Positions 28,498 to 36,498 of a stretch of 36,842 bases of DNA are shown in pieces. How positions within the stretch are numbered: the stretch's first letter is position 1; each line of letters begins with the position of its first letter. The notes beneath the pieces are model-generated. The model worked only from the letters and a program-made list of their open reading frames with translations, was not told where the DNA came from and made no database searches. The stretch is from Chloroflexota bacterium (GTDB lineage Bacteria; Chloroflexota; Anaerolineae; Anaerolineales; Villigracilaceae). The stretch covers positions 1 to 36,842 of the forward strand of contig VGNE01000040.1 of NCBI GenBank assembly GCA_016866215.1. The letters are read 5' to 3'. The position numbers and the translations under genes were made by a program.

Positions 28498-30192
28498 TCA
28501 GCCTCTCCAAATCTTGAAATCCTTCAAACCTGATTCGCCTAAAAATTCGCGCACGATGGAATTGGCAGGAATCAGACTCGCATCCAATGGCAAAAACCAT
28601 TCGAGGAAGGCGAGCAATCTTCTGGCTTCGATATATTCGGGCGCGCGATACTGCACCTGCCTGAGCAAAGGCTCAGCCAGCGGCTTAAGCGCGGAGAGCT
28701 CATACACCAGCGCCGAGTTGAACATCACGTCCGCGTTTTCCTGATAGGGGAAGATGTGCCGCTTCTCGCCGCGGCGGACAGACTCCCAGCGGCTGATCGT
28801 TTGCGTGGCGGAATATCCGCGTTCACGCGCGTCGCGCACCATGCGTCGGATCAGGCGCGTGTCTGTGGTGGATACCCGATTGTGGCGGTCGAGGTTGATC
28901 TGAGTCAAAGCGGAGACGTATACCCGAAACGCCGTACCAGACCAAAGGTCAGGAATGAGGCGGGGATTCATCCCATGAATGCCCTCGAGGATCAGCGGCT
29001 GTCCATCTTTTAATTGGATGACATCCCCCGTTTCGCTCATCCCTGACTTGAAGTTGAATCGCGGCAATTGGACTTTTTCTCCACCGAGAATTTTTTCGAT
29101 ATCCTGCGCGAGGCGGGTTAGATCCAATGCTTCGAGGTTTTCGAAATCGGGTTTGCCATCTTCACCCAGAGGCGTGTTGCTGCGATCTATAAAATAATGA
29201 TCGAGTTCAAGCGGATACGGCGAGATACCGCGCGCAAGCAGTTGAATGGCAAGGCGGCGCGACGAAGTTGTTTTTCCCGATGAGGACGGGCCAGCGATCA
29301 AAATGATGCGCGAATTTTTTTTTTCGATCTGCTGCGCGATATCTGCGAAGTTTTGTTCATGAAGCGCTTCCGAGACCAGCACGATCTCATCGGCGCGGCC
29401 CGATAGTATGGCATCGTTGAGCGCGCCCACGTTATCAATGTTGAGGCGGGTTAACCAATCCCCGTATTGACGAAATGTACTGATCAGTTTTGGATAATCC
29501 CCCAGCGGTTCAAGCTCGGTCGGCGCATGACGGCGCGGAAATTGAATGAGAAAGCCGCCCTCGACAAGCCTAAGATCAAACCATTTCAAATACCCAGTAG
29601 ATGGCACCATGTAACCATGCATATAATCCATTTGATCAAGCACGCTGTACATGGTCAGATAATCCTTGCGGCGATACTCAAGCAGGCGCAGCTTATCCTC
29701 ATAGCCGCGCTGTTTGAAATAATCCAGGGCTTCCTGAATGGGTACTTCCCTGCGGATAAATGCATGATCTTCCCTGCTCAATCTGCGCATATGAGCTTTG
29801 AGCAGATCGAGCTCTTTTTCTGAAAGCGCCTCCCGCTGCGTGACCTCGCAATAAAAACCGCCCGATGAAATCGAGTGATCAATATTGAGCCTGCCTTTTG
29901 GAAACAATTCGGAAAAGGAAATTTCCAGCAGGAAGACCAGCGAACGACGATAGATACGCGCGCCATCGGCTGTACCCATGCTGACGGGCTGACAGTAAGA
30001 CTCGATCTCAATGGGAAAGGTCAGTTCGTGAATTTCGTTATTGATGATCGCAGCAACGATGGGCGCCTTGAAATCATCCTTGACCATTTTCAGAAACTCC
30101 CCCACCTGCGCTCCGCGCGGACCTGAGAGTACGCGCCCATCGAGGAGGTGAAGTTCGACTTCTTTATTTGGTTGAACGATTTTTATGGACAT
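28498..30192 (-). CDS. nucleoside (uridine-type) kinase with TGS/ThrRS-like N-terminus
   Basis: 564 aa. Residues about 1-65 are TGS-like (KEVELHLLDGRVLSGPRGAQVGEFL), about 100-230 resemble the second additional domain of threonyl-tRNA synthetase, and about 285-490 are a uridine-kinase-like P-loop domain with Walker A AGPSSSGKTTSS (about 298-309), the substrate loop LDHYFIDRSNTP, and LEGIHGMNP. This three-domain composition is known from Clostridia and Chloroflexota as 'nucleoside kinase'; what the tRNA-synthetase-like part does is not established. It follows the pantoate reductase gene by 33 nt, with a 7-nt array in between. The end of the gene is duplicated at 27366-27431. Confidence 0.9.
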   Translation of the reverse strand: MSIKIVQPNKEVELHLLDGRVLSGPRGAQVGEFLKMVKDDFKAPIVAAIINNEIHELTFPIEIESYCQPVSMGTADGARIYRRSLVFLLEISFSELFPKGRLNIDHSISSGGFYCEVTQREALSEKELDLLKAHMRRLSREDHAFIRREVPIQEALDYFKQRGYEDKLRLLEYRRKDYLTMYSVLDQMDYMHGYMVPSTGYLKWFDLRLVEGGFLIQFPRRHAPTELEPLGDYPKLISTFRQYGDWLTRLNIDNVGALNDAILSGRADEIVLVSEALHEQNFADIAQQIEKKNSRIILIAGPSSSGKTTSSRRLAIQLLARGISPYPLELDHYFIDRSNTPLGEDGKPDFENLEALDLTRLAQDIEKILGGEKVQLPRFNFKSGMSETGDVIQLKDGQPLILEGIHGMNPRLIPDLWSGTAFRVYVSALTQINLDRHNRVSTTDTRLIRRMVRDARERGYSATQTISRWESVRRGEKRHIFPYQENADVMFNSALVYELSALKPLAEPLLRQVQYRAPEYIEARRLLAFLEWFLPLDASLIPANSIVREFLGESGLKDFKIWRG

Positions 30193-30210
30193 GGTTTTTC
30201 GTTGTCGATG

Positions 30211-30259
30211 GTCTAAAGTCTAAAGTCAATTTGACCTTCGACTTTTGACCTTAGACAAA
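30211..30259. repeat. 7-nt phased array across the junction of panE-like and kinase genes
   Basis: Seven gapless units, + strand GTCTAAA, GTCTAAA, GTCAATT, TGACCTT, CGACTTT, TGACCTT, AGACAAA, turning from one motif to its complement in the middle. It encodes the last eleven or so residues of the reductase and its stop codon (30226-30228) and ends 18 bp before the kinase start. Confidence 0.8.
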
Positions 30260-31374
30260 AGCTTTTCTGGTTGATTCGCATATTCTTCCAGCGGAATTTC
30301 TTTTCTAGTCAACGCGAGCAAAGTGTCCGTCAGCAATTCATTGACGGGAGTCGGAATCCCGCGCGCTTTTCCCTCGCGGACAACTGCGCCGTGCAAATAT
30401 TGCACTTCGCTTTGGCCGCGGCTTCGCGCAGAGTACAGGTCAATGTGGAAGGACGGCATCTTGGCGCCGCGTCCACTGCCTGCGGCGCGGGAGAGGAAAG
30501 GTTTGGAAAGCCAGAGAGGCAGTTTCGTTGCGAAAGCCAATGCTTTGACGGGCGTGCCAGGCAGGTCCACCACTTCGAGATTTTGCGCCTTTATCACTGC
30601 GAGGCATTCCTTCAACATGTCAATTTCAAGTTTGTATAATTTCCTGTTTGCAAAAACCTGCGCGGCCGTCATATTCAAAATTGCGGAAGTGGGATTGGCG
30701 ATGAGGTTGGTGAGCATCTTCGACCATTTCATACTGTGCGCTTCGGGATACAAACGACATTTGAGAAAGGCACGATTCAATGTCTTGACTAGTTTCTCCG
30801 AGAGCGGATGCCCGGCTGCCACGCCCACGCCGCGCAATTTTTCGAGGACAATATCGCCCGGTCCGCGGCGGCCAATGGCAGAAGTGACTGTGCCATAAAT
30901 GACCTTATCCGCGCCCAGCACGCGTGCAATGGCTTGTTCATTTTCCACGCCGTTGGAAAGGCACAGAAGCGGGGGGAGTTTATCTGCAAAAGGTTTCAAG
31001 CCTTCCAATGCGGAAAGAGTATCGAAGGATTTCAATGCAAAGATGGCTGTATCAAATGGGCCAAACTTCAAGGCTTCTTTAAGCGAAGGTTCGATCACAA
31101 AGGAACGCGGGTCAATAATGAAGGCCTCTTTTGTCCCTTCGACTCCGCTCAAAGCGCGCTTTCTTCCCTGCGAGAGCCTCAGAACAACGCTTTCATCAAT
31201 GGTCAGGTCAAGTCTTAATCCCTTCTGGCGCAATTCCTTCACCATTTCCGGCTGTTCCACGAAAACGACTTGATGCCCGGCCAGCGCCAGTGACCCGCCA
31301 ATATAGGTGCCGATGGCGCCTGCGCCAAAAACGAGAAATTTTAGGTCAGCGGATTGAGAAAGAGGTTGTACCAT
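30226..31374 (-). CDS. panE: 2-dehydropantoate 2-reductase-like protein
   Basis: 382 aa. The Rossmann motif is FGAGAIGTYIGGSLALAG (about 16-33), ALKSFDT and LSNGVENE follow, and the C-terminal helical domain has the catalytic Lys in SMKWSKMLTNLIANPTSA. It reduces ketopantoate with NADPH in pantothenate synthesis, though ApbA/PanE relatives include other ketoacid reductases. The protein is longer than the usual 300-330 aa. Two parts look foreign: RKRALSGVEGTKEAF (about 73-87), encoded by a CCTTCGACTCCGCTCAAAGC-type repeat, and the last eleven residues (LLSKVKSRRSN), encoded by the 7-nt array. Catalysis could survive both. Confidence 0.85.
   Translation of the reverse strand: MVQPLSQSADLKFLVFGAGAIGTYIGGSLALAGHQVVFVEQPEMVKELRQKGLRLDLTIDESVVLRLSQGRKRALSGVEGTKEAFIIDPRSFVIEPSLKEALKFGPFDTAIFALKSFDTLSALEGLKPFADKLPPLLCLSNGVENEQAIARVLGADKVIYGTVTSAIGRRGPGDIVLEKLRGVGVAAGHPLSEKLVKTLNRAFLKCRLYPEAHSMKWSKMLTNLIANPTSAILNMTAAQVFANRKLYKLEIDMLKECLAVIKAQNLEVVDLPGTPVKALAFATKLPLWLSKPFLSRAAGSGRGAKMPSFHIDLYSARSRGQSEVQYLHGAVVREGKARGIPTPVNELLTDTLLALTRKEIPLEEYANQPEKLLSKVKSRRSN
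31134..31160. repeat. dispersed repeat inserted in frame in the panE-like gene
   Basis: The + strand has CCCTTCGACTCCGCTCAAAG, a string typical of a short dispersed repeat in environmental genomes. It is translated as RALSGVEG, in a place where the protein is longer than the family. Confidence 0.5.
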
Positions 31375-31388
31375 GACACTCTGATATT

Positions 31389-31423
31389 CGATTTACGAAT
31401 TACCATTCACTAATTACGAATTT
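31389..31423. repeat. 7-nt phased array filling the gap between glycosyltransferase and panE-like genes
   Basis: Five units of consensus C(G/T)AATTA: CGATTTA, CGAATTA, CCATTCA, CTAATTA, CGAATTT. The array covers most of the 47-bp gap and reaches the stop codon of the glycosyltransferase gene (31422-31424). The motif is the same as in the DUF92 gene array. Confidence 0.75.
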
Positions 31424-32381
31424 ATTCCCCATCATCCGGCAGTTTGCCCTTCAATAAATAAATAGGGCGGCGTTTCACTTCCTGAAAAATATACCCTACA
31501 TAAACACCGATAAAACCCAGCAGGATCATGATGATACCGCTGGCGATCAGCAAGACTCCCATCAATGAACTCCATCCCGCCACCACCCGCTCTGTTCGAC
31601 CCGTCAGCCACAGGATCAATACATAAGCCAATTGAGCAATCGCCAGAACAAAGAAGGCCAAACCTGAACTTAATCCAATATATAAAGGCGCAAGAGAGAA
31701 GGAAAAGATCGCATCCGATGCCAGGCGGATCATTTTGCCGGGAGAGTATTTCGATACTCCTGCCAGGCGCGCAGGCTCGTGATACGGGAGAATGACGCTG
31801 TTGTATCCCATCCATGAGATCATGCCGCGCAAAAAACGATGATACTCGTGCATGGAACGCAGTCCATTCAATGCGTTGCGCGAAAGTGCGCGAAAATCCG
31901 CCGCGCCCTGCAAGACCTGTGTGCCGCTGATCTTATTGATCAGCCAGTAGAAAAAATTGGAGGTAACTTTTTTAATTGAAATCGATCGGTTATTCTCCAT
32001 GCGCTGAGCCTGCACAATGTCAAACCCCTGTTGGATGAGCTTGATCATTTGCGGGAGCATCTCAGGCGGGTGCTGGCCGTCCGCGTCCATGGAAATCATC
32101 AGGTCGCCGCGCGAGGCGTCCATGCCGGCTGTCAGCGCGGCCTGATGCCCAAAGTTGCGGCTGAGCTGGAGCAGGGAAATGCGCGGGTCATCGTCCGCTA
32201 TTTTTCGGAGCGTATCAACTGTCCCGTCGTTTGAGCCGTCGTCTACATATATGAATTTAAAGTCATAAGGCAGCGCATCCACGACGCGGCAAATATCCGC
32301 ATAGGTTTGTCCGACCACTTCGGATTCGTTATAAACGGGGATGACCAGGTCAACTTTGAGTTTTTGTTTTTTTGGAGACAT
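31422..32381 (-). CDS. GT2 glycosyltransferase, polyprenyl-phosphate type (GtrB/DPM1-like)
   Basis: 319 aa. The GT-A fold has VDLVIPVYNESEVVGQTYADI at the N-terminus, YVDDGSNDGT, the metal-binding SMDADGQHPPEMLPQM, and NFGHQAALTAGMDAS. Two C-terminal membrane hairpin helices (about 230-260 and 268-295) and a basic end (QEVKRRP) follow. This is the layout of enzymes that transfer a sugar from a nucleotide donor to undecaprenyl or dolichyl phosphate at the inner face of the membrane. The sugar is unknown. The start lies 7 nt after a TGGTAAAAT, so the message is probably leaderless. Confidence 0.92.
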   Translation of the reverse strand: MSPKKQKLKVDLVIPVYNESEVVGQTYADICRVVDALPYDFKFIYVDDGSNDGTVDTLRKIADDDPRISLLQLSRNFGHQAALTAGMDASRGDLMISMDADGQHPPEMLPQMIKLIQQGFDIVQAQRMENNRSISIKKVTSNFFYWLINKISGTQVLQGAADFRALSRNALNGLRSMHEYHRFLRGMISWMGYNSVILPYHEPARLAGVSKYSPGKMIRLASDAIFSFSLAPLYIGLSSGLAFFVLAIAQLAYVLILWLTGRTERVVAGWSSLMGVLLIASGIIMILLGFIGVYVGYIFQEVKRRPIYLLKGKLPDDGE

Positions 32382-32388
32382 CGGGAGG

Positions 32389-32397
32389 ATTTTACCA
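32389..32397 (-). promoter_or_regulatory. extended -10 element of the glycosyltransferase gene, leaderless
   Basis: On the minus strand TGGTAAAAT, then seven bases to the ATG at 32381. Confidence 0.5.
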
Positions 32398-32415
32398 CGC
32401 GGGGGTTGCTTCCTG

Positions 32416-32463
32416 CGCCGTCCCCGGCACAGGATTAAATTGAAAACGTCGCCGGGGACGGCG
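32416..32463. repeat. REP-like GC-rich inverted repeat after glpD
   Basis: CGCCGTCCCCGGC (32416-32428) and its exact reverse complement (32451-32463), with an A/T-rich 22-nt loop. The glpD stop codon is at 32487. Without a T-run it is no classical terminator. The motif is similar to, but not the same as, the GCCGCCGTCCTCGGCGGC palindrome of 26704 and 35271. Confidence 0.65.
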
Positions 32464-32486
32464 ACGCGGGCAAGATGTCATGCGCT

Positions 32487-34184
32487 TCATAACCCGACCC
32501 CGTGCCTGTCAGCCAGCAAACGGAGCGCGCGCTCCATCTCGGAATTTTTCTGCTCGACGCTCCAGCCAAGCGCCGCGCCCATGGCGTCAGCGATCTCTTC
32601 CACGCCATCCTTCGTCAAACGCCCCAACATGGCAAGCATGGTGCGGCGCAAAAGGATATCGTCGAGGTGAAGCGCCTTCTCGCTTTGAGCAAGGAAGGCG
32701 ATCTCGCGGCGCGAATAATCAGGCAGAGATTTTAGCGGTGTATCAGTGGCGCGCTTGATATAAGCGGCAAGCCCTTCGGCGCGGGTGCCGTAGCGCGCAT
32801 ATAAAATTTGCAGACGTTCCTTGTTTAATCCCGTCCGCGCGGCAAAGCCGTCAATTTGATGTTTCTGCTCATTCGCATCGGTTGCGTAATCTCGCCCGCC
32901 GCCAATCGGAAGGTCATGTGTGTTTTTCTGGCGCGGCTTTCCAAGGTAAGACAAAGCCTTGTCTGTGACCTGTTCTGCAAAGGCGCGGAAGGAAGTCCAC
33001 TTGCCGCCCACCAGTGAATAGACGGGAAAATCCAAATTTGACCCATCTCCACTGAGCACTTCAATATGATGGTCGCGGCTGGACTGACCTGTGGTTTTTG
33101 CCTCACTGTTCGCCAGCGGACGCACGCCCGTAAAACGAAAAACAATTTGTTCATGCGTCACTTTGATAGTGGGAAAGACACGGGTGACCAAACCGAGGAA
33201 ATACTCTATTTCTTCATTGGTACAACGCGCTTCATCGGGATTTTCGATCTTGATATCCGACGTGCCGATCAACACACGATCATACAACGGGAAGAGAAGC
33301 ACAATGCGCCCATCTTTATTCTCGAAGAAGAATTCATTCCCATCGATCGTGGCGCGCAACTCGGGATGATTTACTACGATATGAGAGCCTTTTGTGCCGC
33401 CAATATATCGCGTGGACAAGCCAAGATTGTGATTAGCAAAGTCTATCCATGGACCTGCCGCATTGATCACCAGCTTCGGGCGGACCTTATAGGTTTCATC
33501 ACTCAACTCATCGCGCAAAATGATCGTATCCTTTTCACCGCTGACCATGCTCATATAGTTCAGAGCGTTTGCATTGGGGTTGTCGGCTTCTGCGTCTAAG
33601 AGAATTTCAAGCGCAAGCCGTTCAGGGTTGGAGATCAAGCCATCGTAATATGTTGCAGTGTTTACGATCTCAGGATTCAAGCGAGTCCAACGATTCAGCG
33701 ATTTAGTGCGCGAAGTAAATTGGTGACGAGGAACTGTGCGGTTCGCGGAGCGGCCTGTGTAGGCATCGTACATCAACAAACCGAGTTTAATAATCAACGA
33801 GCCGCGCTCTGAGGGTTTATCGAGCCAGCCCAAAAATTTTAACGGCGCATTGAAAATACCTGAAAAAAATTTGAAGATCGGAATTGTCGTCGGAAGAGGT
33901 TTCACAATATGCGGCGCGTTTTGGATTAGGCGGTTGCGTTCGCGTACCGCCTCACGCACCAAACGAAATTCACCGTTCTCCAAATAACGAATCCCGCCAT
34001 GCGCCATATGTGAGGAGGCCGCGCTCGCGCCCGAACAAAAATCCGCGCGGTCCACCAGCAAAACATCCACACCATTGAGGGCCAGGTCACGGAATGTGCC
34101 GATGCCATTGATCCCCGCGCCAACGATCAGCACGGAGACTTCAGGGTTATTTTTTAAATGAGCGAGAATTTCCTGTCGATTCAT
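32487..34184 (-). CDS. glpD: FAD-dependent glycerol-3-phosphate dehydrogenase
   Basis: 565 aa. It oxidises glycerol-3-phosphate to dihydroxyacetone phosphate and passes electrons to quinone at the membrane. The FAD-binding start is SVLIVGAGINGIGTFRDLALNGVDVLLVDRADFCSGASAASSHMAHGGIRYLE, followed by KGSHIVVNHPEL, LLFPLYDRVLIGTSD, RFTGVRPL and the C-terminal helical domain. The ATG at 34184 is chosen because the FAD motif follows directly; the 15 upstream codons overlap a decayed hicA gene on the other strand. Together with glpK, 273 bp upstream on the same strand, it makes the pathway glycerol to dihydroxyacetone phosphate. Confidence 0.95.
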   Translation of the reverse strand: MNRQEILAHLKNNPEVSVLIVGAGINGIGTFRDLALNGVDVLLVDRADFCSGASAASSHMAHGGIRYLENGEFRLVREAVRERNRLIQNAPHIVKPLPTTIPIFKFFSGIFNAPLKFLGWLDKPSERGSLIIKLGLLMYDAYTGRSANRTVPRHQFTSRTKSLNRWTRLNPEIVNTATYYDGLISNPERLALEILLDAEADNPNANALNYMSMVSGEKDTIILRDELSDETYKVRPKLVINAAGPWIDFANHNLGLSTRYIGGTKGSHIVVNHPELRATIDGNEFFFENKDGRIVLLFPLYDRVLIGTSDIKIENPDEARCTNEEIEYFLGLVTRVFPTIKVTHEQIVFRFTGVRPLANSEAKTTGQSSRDHHIEVLSGDGSNLDFPVYSLVGGKWTSFRAFAEQVTDKALSYLGKPRQKNTHDLPIGGGRDYATDANEQKHQIDGFAARTGLNKERLQILYARYGTRAEGLAAYIKRATDTPLKSLPDYSRREIAFLAQSEKALHLDDILLRRTMLAMLGRLTKDGVEEIADAMGAALGWSVEQKNSEMERALRLLADRHGVGL

Positions 34185-34202
34185 TTTTATCCAAAAAAAT
34201 TT

Positions 34203-34433
34203 ATGCCGCGAATACTTCGACGGGCCCAATACAAGTTTCGCTGAGGCTAAAGCAAAAGGCTTTTATCGAATACGGCAGGAAGGAGTCACAATATTTTTCG
34301 CAGTGCTGATGGAAAGATCATAGTTATTCCCAATCATGGTTCACAGGTGATTGTGCGCCTATTGATGAGAAAAATCCTGCGCGATATGGGGGTTAGTCCG
34401 GATGTGTACGAAGCGATTTTGAAAAAATTATAA
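34203..34433 (+). pseudogene. hicA: decayed HicA-type toxin gene between glpK and glpD
   Basis: Three pieces of a HicA-like protein stand in order but in different frames: a start MPRILRRA at 34203 that meets a stop, then KGFYRIRQEG (about 34249-34280), then from 34281 SHNIFRSADGKIIVIPNHG followed by ILRDMGVSPDVYEAIL and a stop at 34431-34433. HicA toxins are about 75 aa double-stranded-RNA-binding-fold RNases; GSH with the active-site His would be at the frameshift. The total length of 231 bp equals an intact gene, so the damage is by small indels. No hicB is found beside it. It lies antisense to the glp transcripts. Confidence 0.75.
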
Positions 34434-34457
34434 ACCAAATATCAAGATGACGTAGAT

Positions 34458-35984
34458 TTATTCAACCCAATCAAATGTGCGCGTGACCGCCTTCTTCCAA
34501 CCTGAGTATAAGCCCTCTCTGCGCTTCACGTCCATTTTCGGAGTCCATTCCTTGTCACGTCCCCAATTGGCTTTTAACTCATCGGTGTTTTTCCAAAAAC
34601 CGACCGCCAGCCCGGCCGCGTATGCAGCGCCTAACGCGGTCGTCTCCGCAACTTTGGGGCGCACCACAGGCACATTCAAAATATCAGATTGGAATTGCAT
34701 GAGCAATTCATTGAAGACCATGCCCCCATCCACTTTCAGCGCGGTCAACTTCACACCTGAATCTGCTTCCATCGCGTCAAGCACTTCGCAAGCCTGATAC
34801 GCGGTTGCTTCCAGCGCGGCTCTCGCAATGTGACCCTTATTGACATAACGCGTCAGCCCCACGATCACGCCGCGCGCATCGGATTTCCAATACGGCGCGA
34901 ACAGACCAGAAAAGGCCGGGACGAAATAAACACCGCCGTTATCCTCCACAGTTCTCGCCAACGATTCAATGTCAGAAGACTTTTCTATGATTCCAAGGTT
35001 ATCTCTCAGCCATTGAATCAATGCGCCTGTGATGGCAATTGACCCCTCCAGCGCATACACCGCTTTTTGATTCCCGATCTTGTATCCCAAGGTTGTCAGC
35101 AAACCCGCCTTGCTATGCACAGGTTTCTCACCTGTATTCATCAACATAAAACAACCCGTGCCATAAGTATTCTTTGCTTCACCCGCACTGAAACAAGTTT
35201 GACCAAAGAGCGCGGCTTGCTGGTCGCCTAGATCACCTGAGACGGGGATGCCCTGTAAGGACTGGCTCCAGCCGCCGTCCTCGGCGGCGGGGACGCCGCC
35301 TCGAGCATTTCCAACGTAACCATAAACTTCCGAAGAAGACTTGATCCTCGGCAGCATCTTGCGCGGAATCCCCATCACCTTCAAAATCTCATCATCCCAA
35401 TCTAAAGTCTTGAGATTCATCAACAGTGTGCGCGAGGCATTGGTTACATCGGTCACATGCTCGCCCGTTAAGTTCCAAATCAACCATGTATCTATATTGC
35501 CAAATAACAACTCACCTTTTTGGGCTTTTTCTTTTGCACCCTTCACATTGTCCAAAATCCATTTGATCTTGGGGCCGGAAAAATAAGTAGCGAGAGGTAA
35601 CCCCGTTTTCCTACGGAAACGATCCTGACCCCCGCTTCGCGCCAGCTTCGCGCAGATCACATCTGTACGTGTATCCTGCCAGACGATGGCGTTATAAACA
35701 GGCTTGCCTGTATTTTTATCCCACAGGACTATCGTCTCGCGTTGATTCGTCACACCAATTGCGGCAATTTCAGAGGCAGAGATTCCACCCTGTGAAAGCG
35801 CACCTGCCATCACCTCTTGCACCCGTTCCCAAATCTCCAGCGCATCATGTTCCACCCAGCCGGGTTTCGGGAAAATTTGCTCGTGCTCCTTTTGGTCAAC
35901 AGCAACAACATTCCCGCCGTGATCGAAAACAATAAACCGGGTGCTGGTTGTGCCTTGATCTATTGCGGCGACATATTTATTCAT
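34458..35984 (-). CDS. glpK: glycerol kinase with a palindrome-derived insertion
   Basis: 508 aa. It phosphorylates glycerol with ATP. FGGY-family motifs are complete: [17 protein letters not shown] at the start, [54 protein letters not shown], and the C-terminal [23 protein letters not shown] and [18 protein letters not shown] stands 6 nt before the ATG at 35984. Between SSEVYGYVG and [12 protein letters not shown] are about 15 extra residues ([19 protein letters not shown]) encoded in part by a GC palindrome that also occurs at 26703-26722. The site is a surface loop position in the family, so activity is probably retained. Confidence 0.95.
   Translation of the reverse strand: MNKYVAAIDQGTTSTRFIVFDHGGNVVAVDQKEHEQIFPKPGWVEHDALEIWERVQEVMAGALSQGGISASEIAAIGVTNQRETIVLWDKNTGKPVYNAIVWQDTRTDVICAKLARSGGQDRFRRKTGLPLATYFSGPKIKWILDNVKGAKEKAQKGELLFGNIDTWLIWNLTGEHVTDVTNASRTLLMNLKTLDWDDEILKVMGIPRKMLPRIKSSSEVYGYVGNARGGVPAAEDGGWSQSLQGIPVSGDLGDQQAALFGQTCFSAGEAKNTYGTGCFMLMNTGEKPVHSKAGLLTTLGYKIGNQKAVYALEGSIAITGALIQWLRDNLGIIEKSSDIESLARTVEDNGGVYFVPAFSGLFAPYWKSDARGVIVGLTRYVNKGHIARAALEATAYQACEVLDAMEADSGVKLTALKVDGGMVFNELLMQFQSDILNVPVVRPKVAETTALGAAYAAGLAVGFWKNTDELKANWGRDKEWTPKMDVKRREGLYSGWKKAVTRTFDWVE
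35270..35300. repeat. GC palindrome inside glpK, identical over 20 bp to the 26703 hairpin
   Basis: GCCGCCG-TCCT-CGGCGGC (35271-35288), with a second half GGGGACGCCGCC that can pair with it again. The 20-mer 35270-35289 equals 26703-26722 exactly. It is translated in frame in glpK. Confidence 0.75.
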
Positions 35985-36053
35985 GGTTAACCTCGTAAGC
36001 CAATTGTAAAACAAAAGTGAAAAACAGCCGTTAAAAACAGGACATTTATTACA

Positions 36054-36081
36054 TTCACAAAATCGAATATGTTGCTATAAT
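36054..36081 (+). promoter_or_regulatory. promoter of the arsR-type gene
   Basis: TTCACA (36054-36059), 16-bp spacer, TATAAT (36076-36081) within TGCTATAAT. The start is near 36088, six bases before the ATG at 36094. Confidence 0.75.
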
Positions 36082-36083
36082 AC

Positions 36084-36099
36084 ATTCAGGATTATGAAT
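36084..36099. promoter_or_regulatory. candidate ArsR operator
   Basis: ATTCA-N6-TGAAT, a perfect 5-bp dyad over the predicted transcription start and the start codon, in the position where ArsR/SmtB repressors bind near their own promoter. Confidence 0.5.
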
Positions 36100-36498
36100 A
36101 TAAAAAAACAACCCCTGGAAAAAATCTCACAACAGATCGCCGCACCTTTGGAAGCCATTGCCTCACCACAGCGCATTGCCATCCTAATTGCCATCGGAAC
36201 CGGCGAAGCCTGCGTCTGTCATCTTGAAGCCGCACTCGGCTGGCGACAAGCCTATATTTCTCAACATCTGATGACGCTGCGTAAAGCGGATATTTTGCTG
36301 GATAGACGTTCAGGACGTTACATTTTCTATCGCCTTAAGGACGTCTCTCTTCTGGATTTGATCGCTGCCTCTGCACGCCTGAGCGGACTCTCCGCCGAAT
36401 CCGTTTCCGTGCTCATCAGCACCCAGGTCAATCCCTCGTGTGAATGTCCGCAATGTGCGCCTGCGTTGATCTCTGTTGAAAGCCTGAAAACAGCATGA
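36094..36498 (+). CDS. ArsR/SmtB-family metalloregulator
   Basis: 134 aa with a winged helix-turn-helix (about 20-82). Cys40 and Cys42 (GEACVCHLEAALG) are at the place where ArsR-type arsenite sensors have their CxC in helix alpha-3, and the C-terminal tail adds CECPQC (Cys116, 118, 121), so As(III), Sb(III) or a soft metal is the likely inducer. The recognition helix is AYISQHLMTLRKADIL and the wing RRSGRYIFYRL. The next frame starts within its stop (ATGA), as for a coupled efflux permease. The metal is inferred from the Cys positions only. Confidence 0.9.
   Translation: MNIKKQPLEKISQQIAAPLEAIASPQRIAILIAIGTGEACVCHLEAALGWRQAYISQHLMTLRKADILLDRRSGRYIFYRLKDVSLLDLIAASARLSGLSAESVSVLISTQVNPSCECPQCAPALISVESLKTA

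Noticed and set aside
28756-29013. + strand frames in the kinase gene
   Set aside because: Antisense to the P-loop kinase domain, no start signals.
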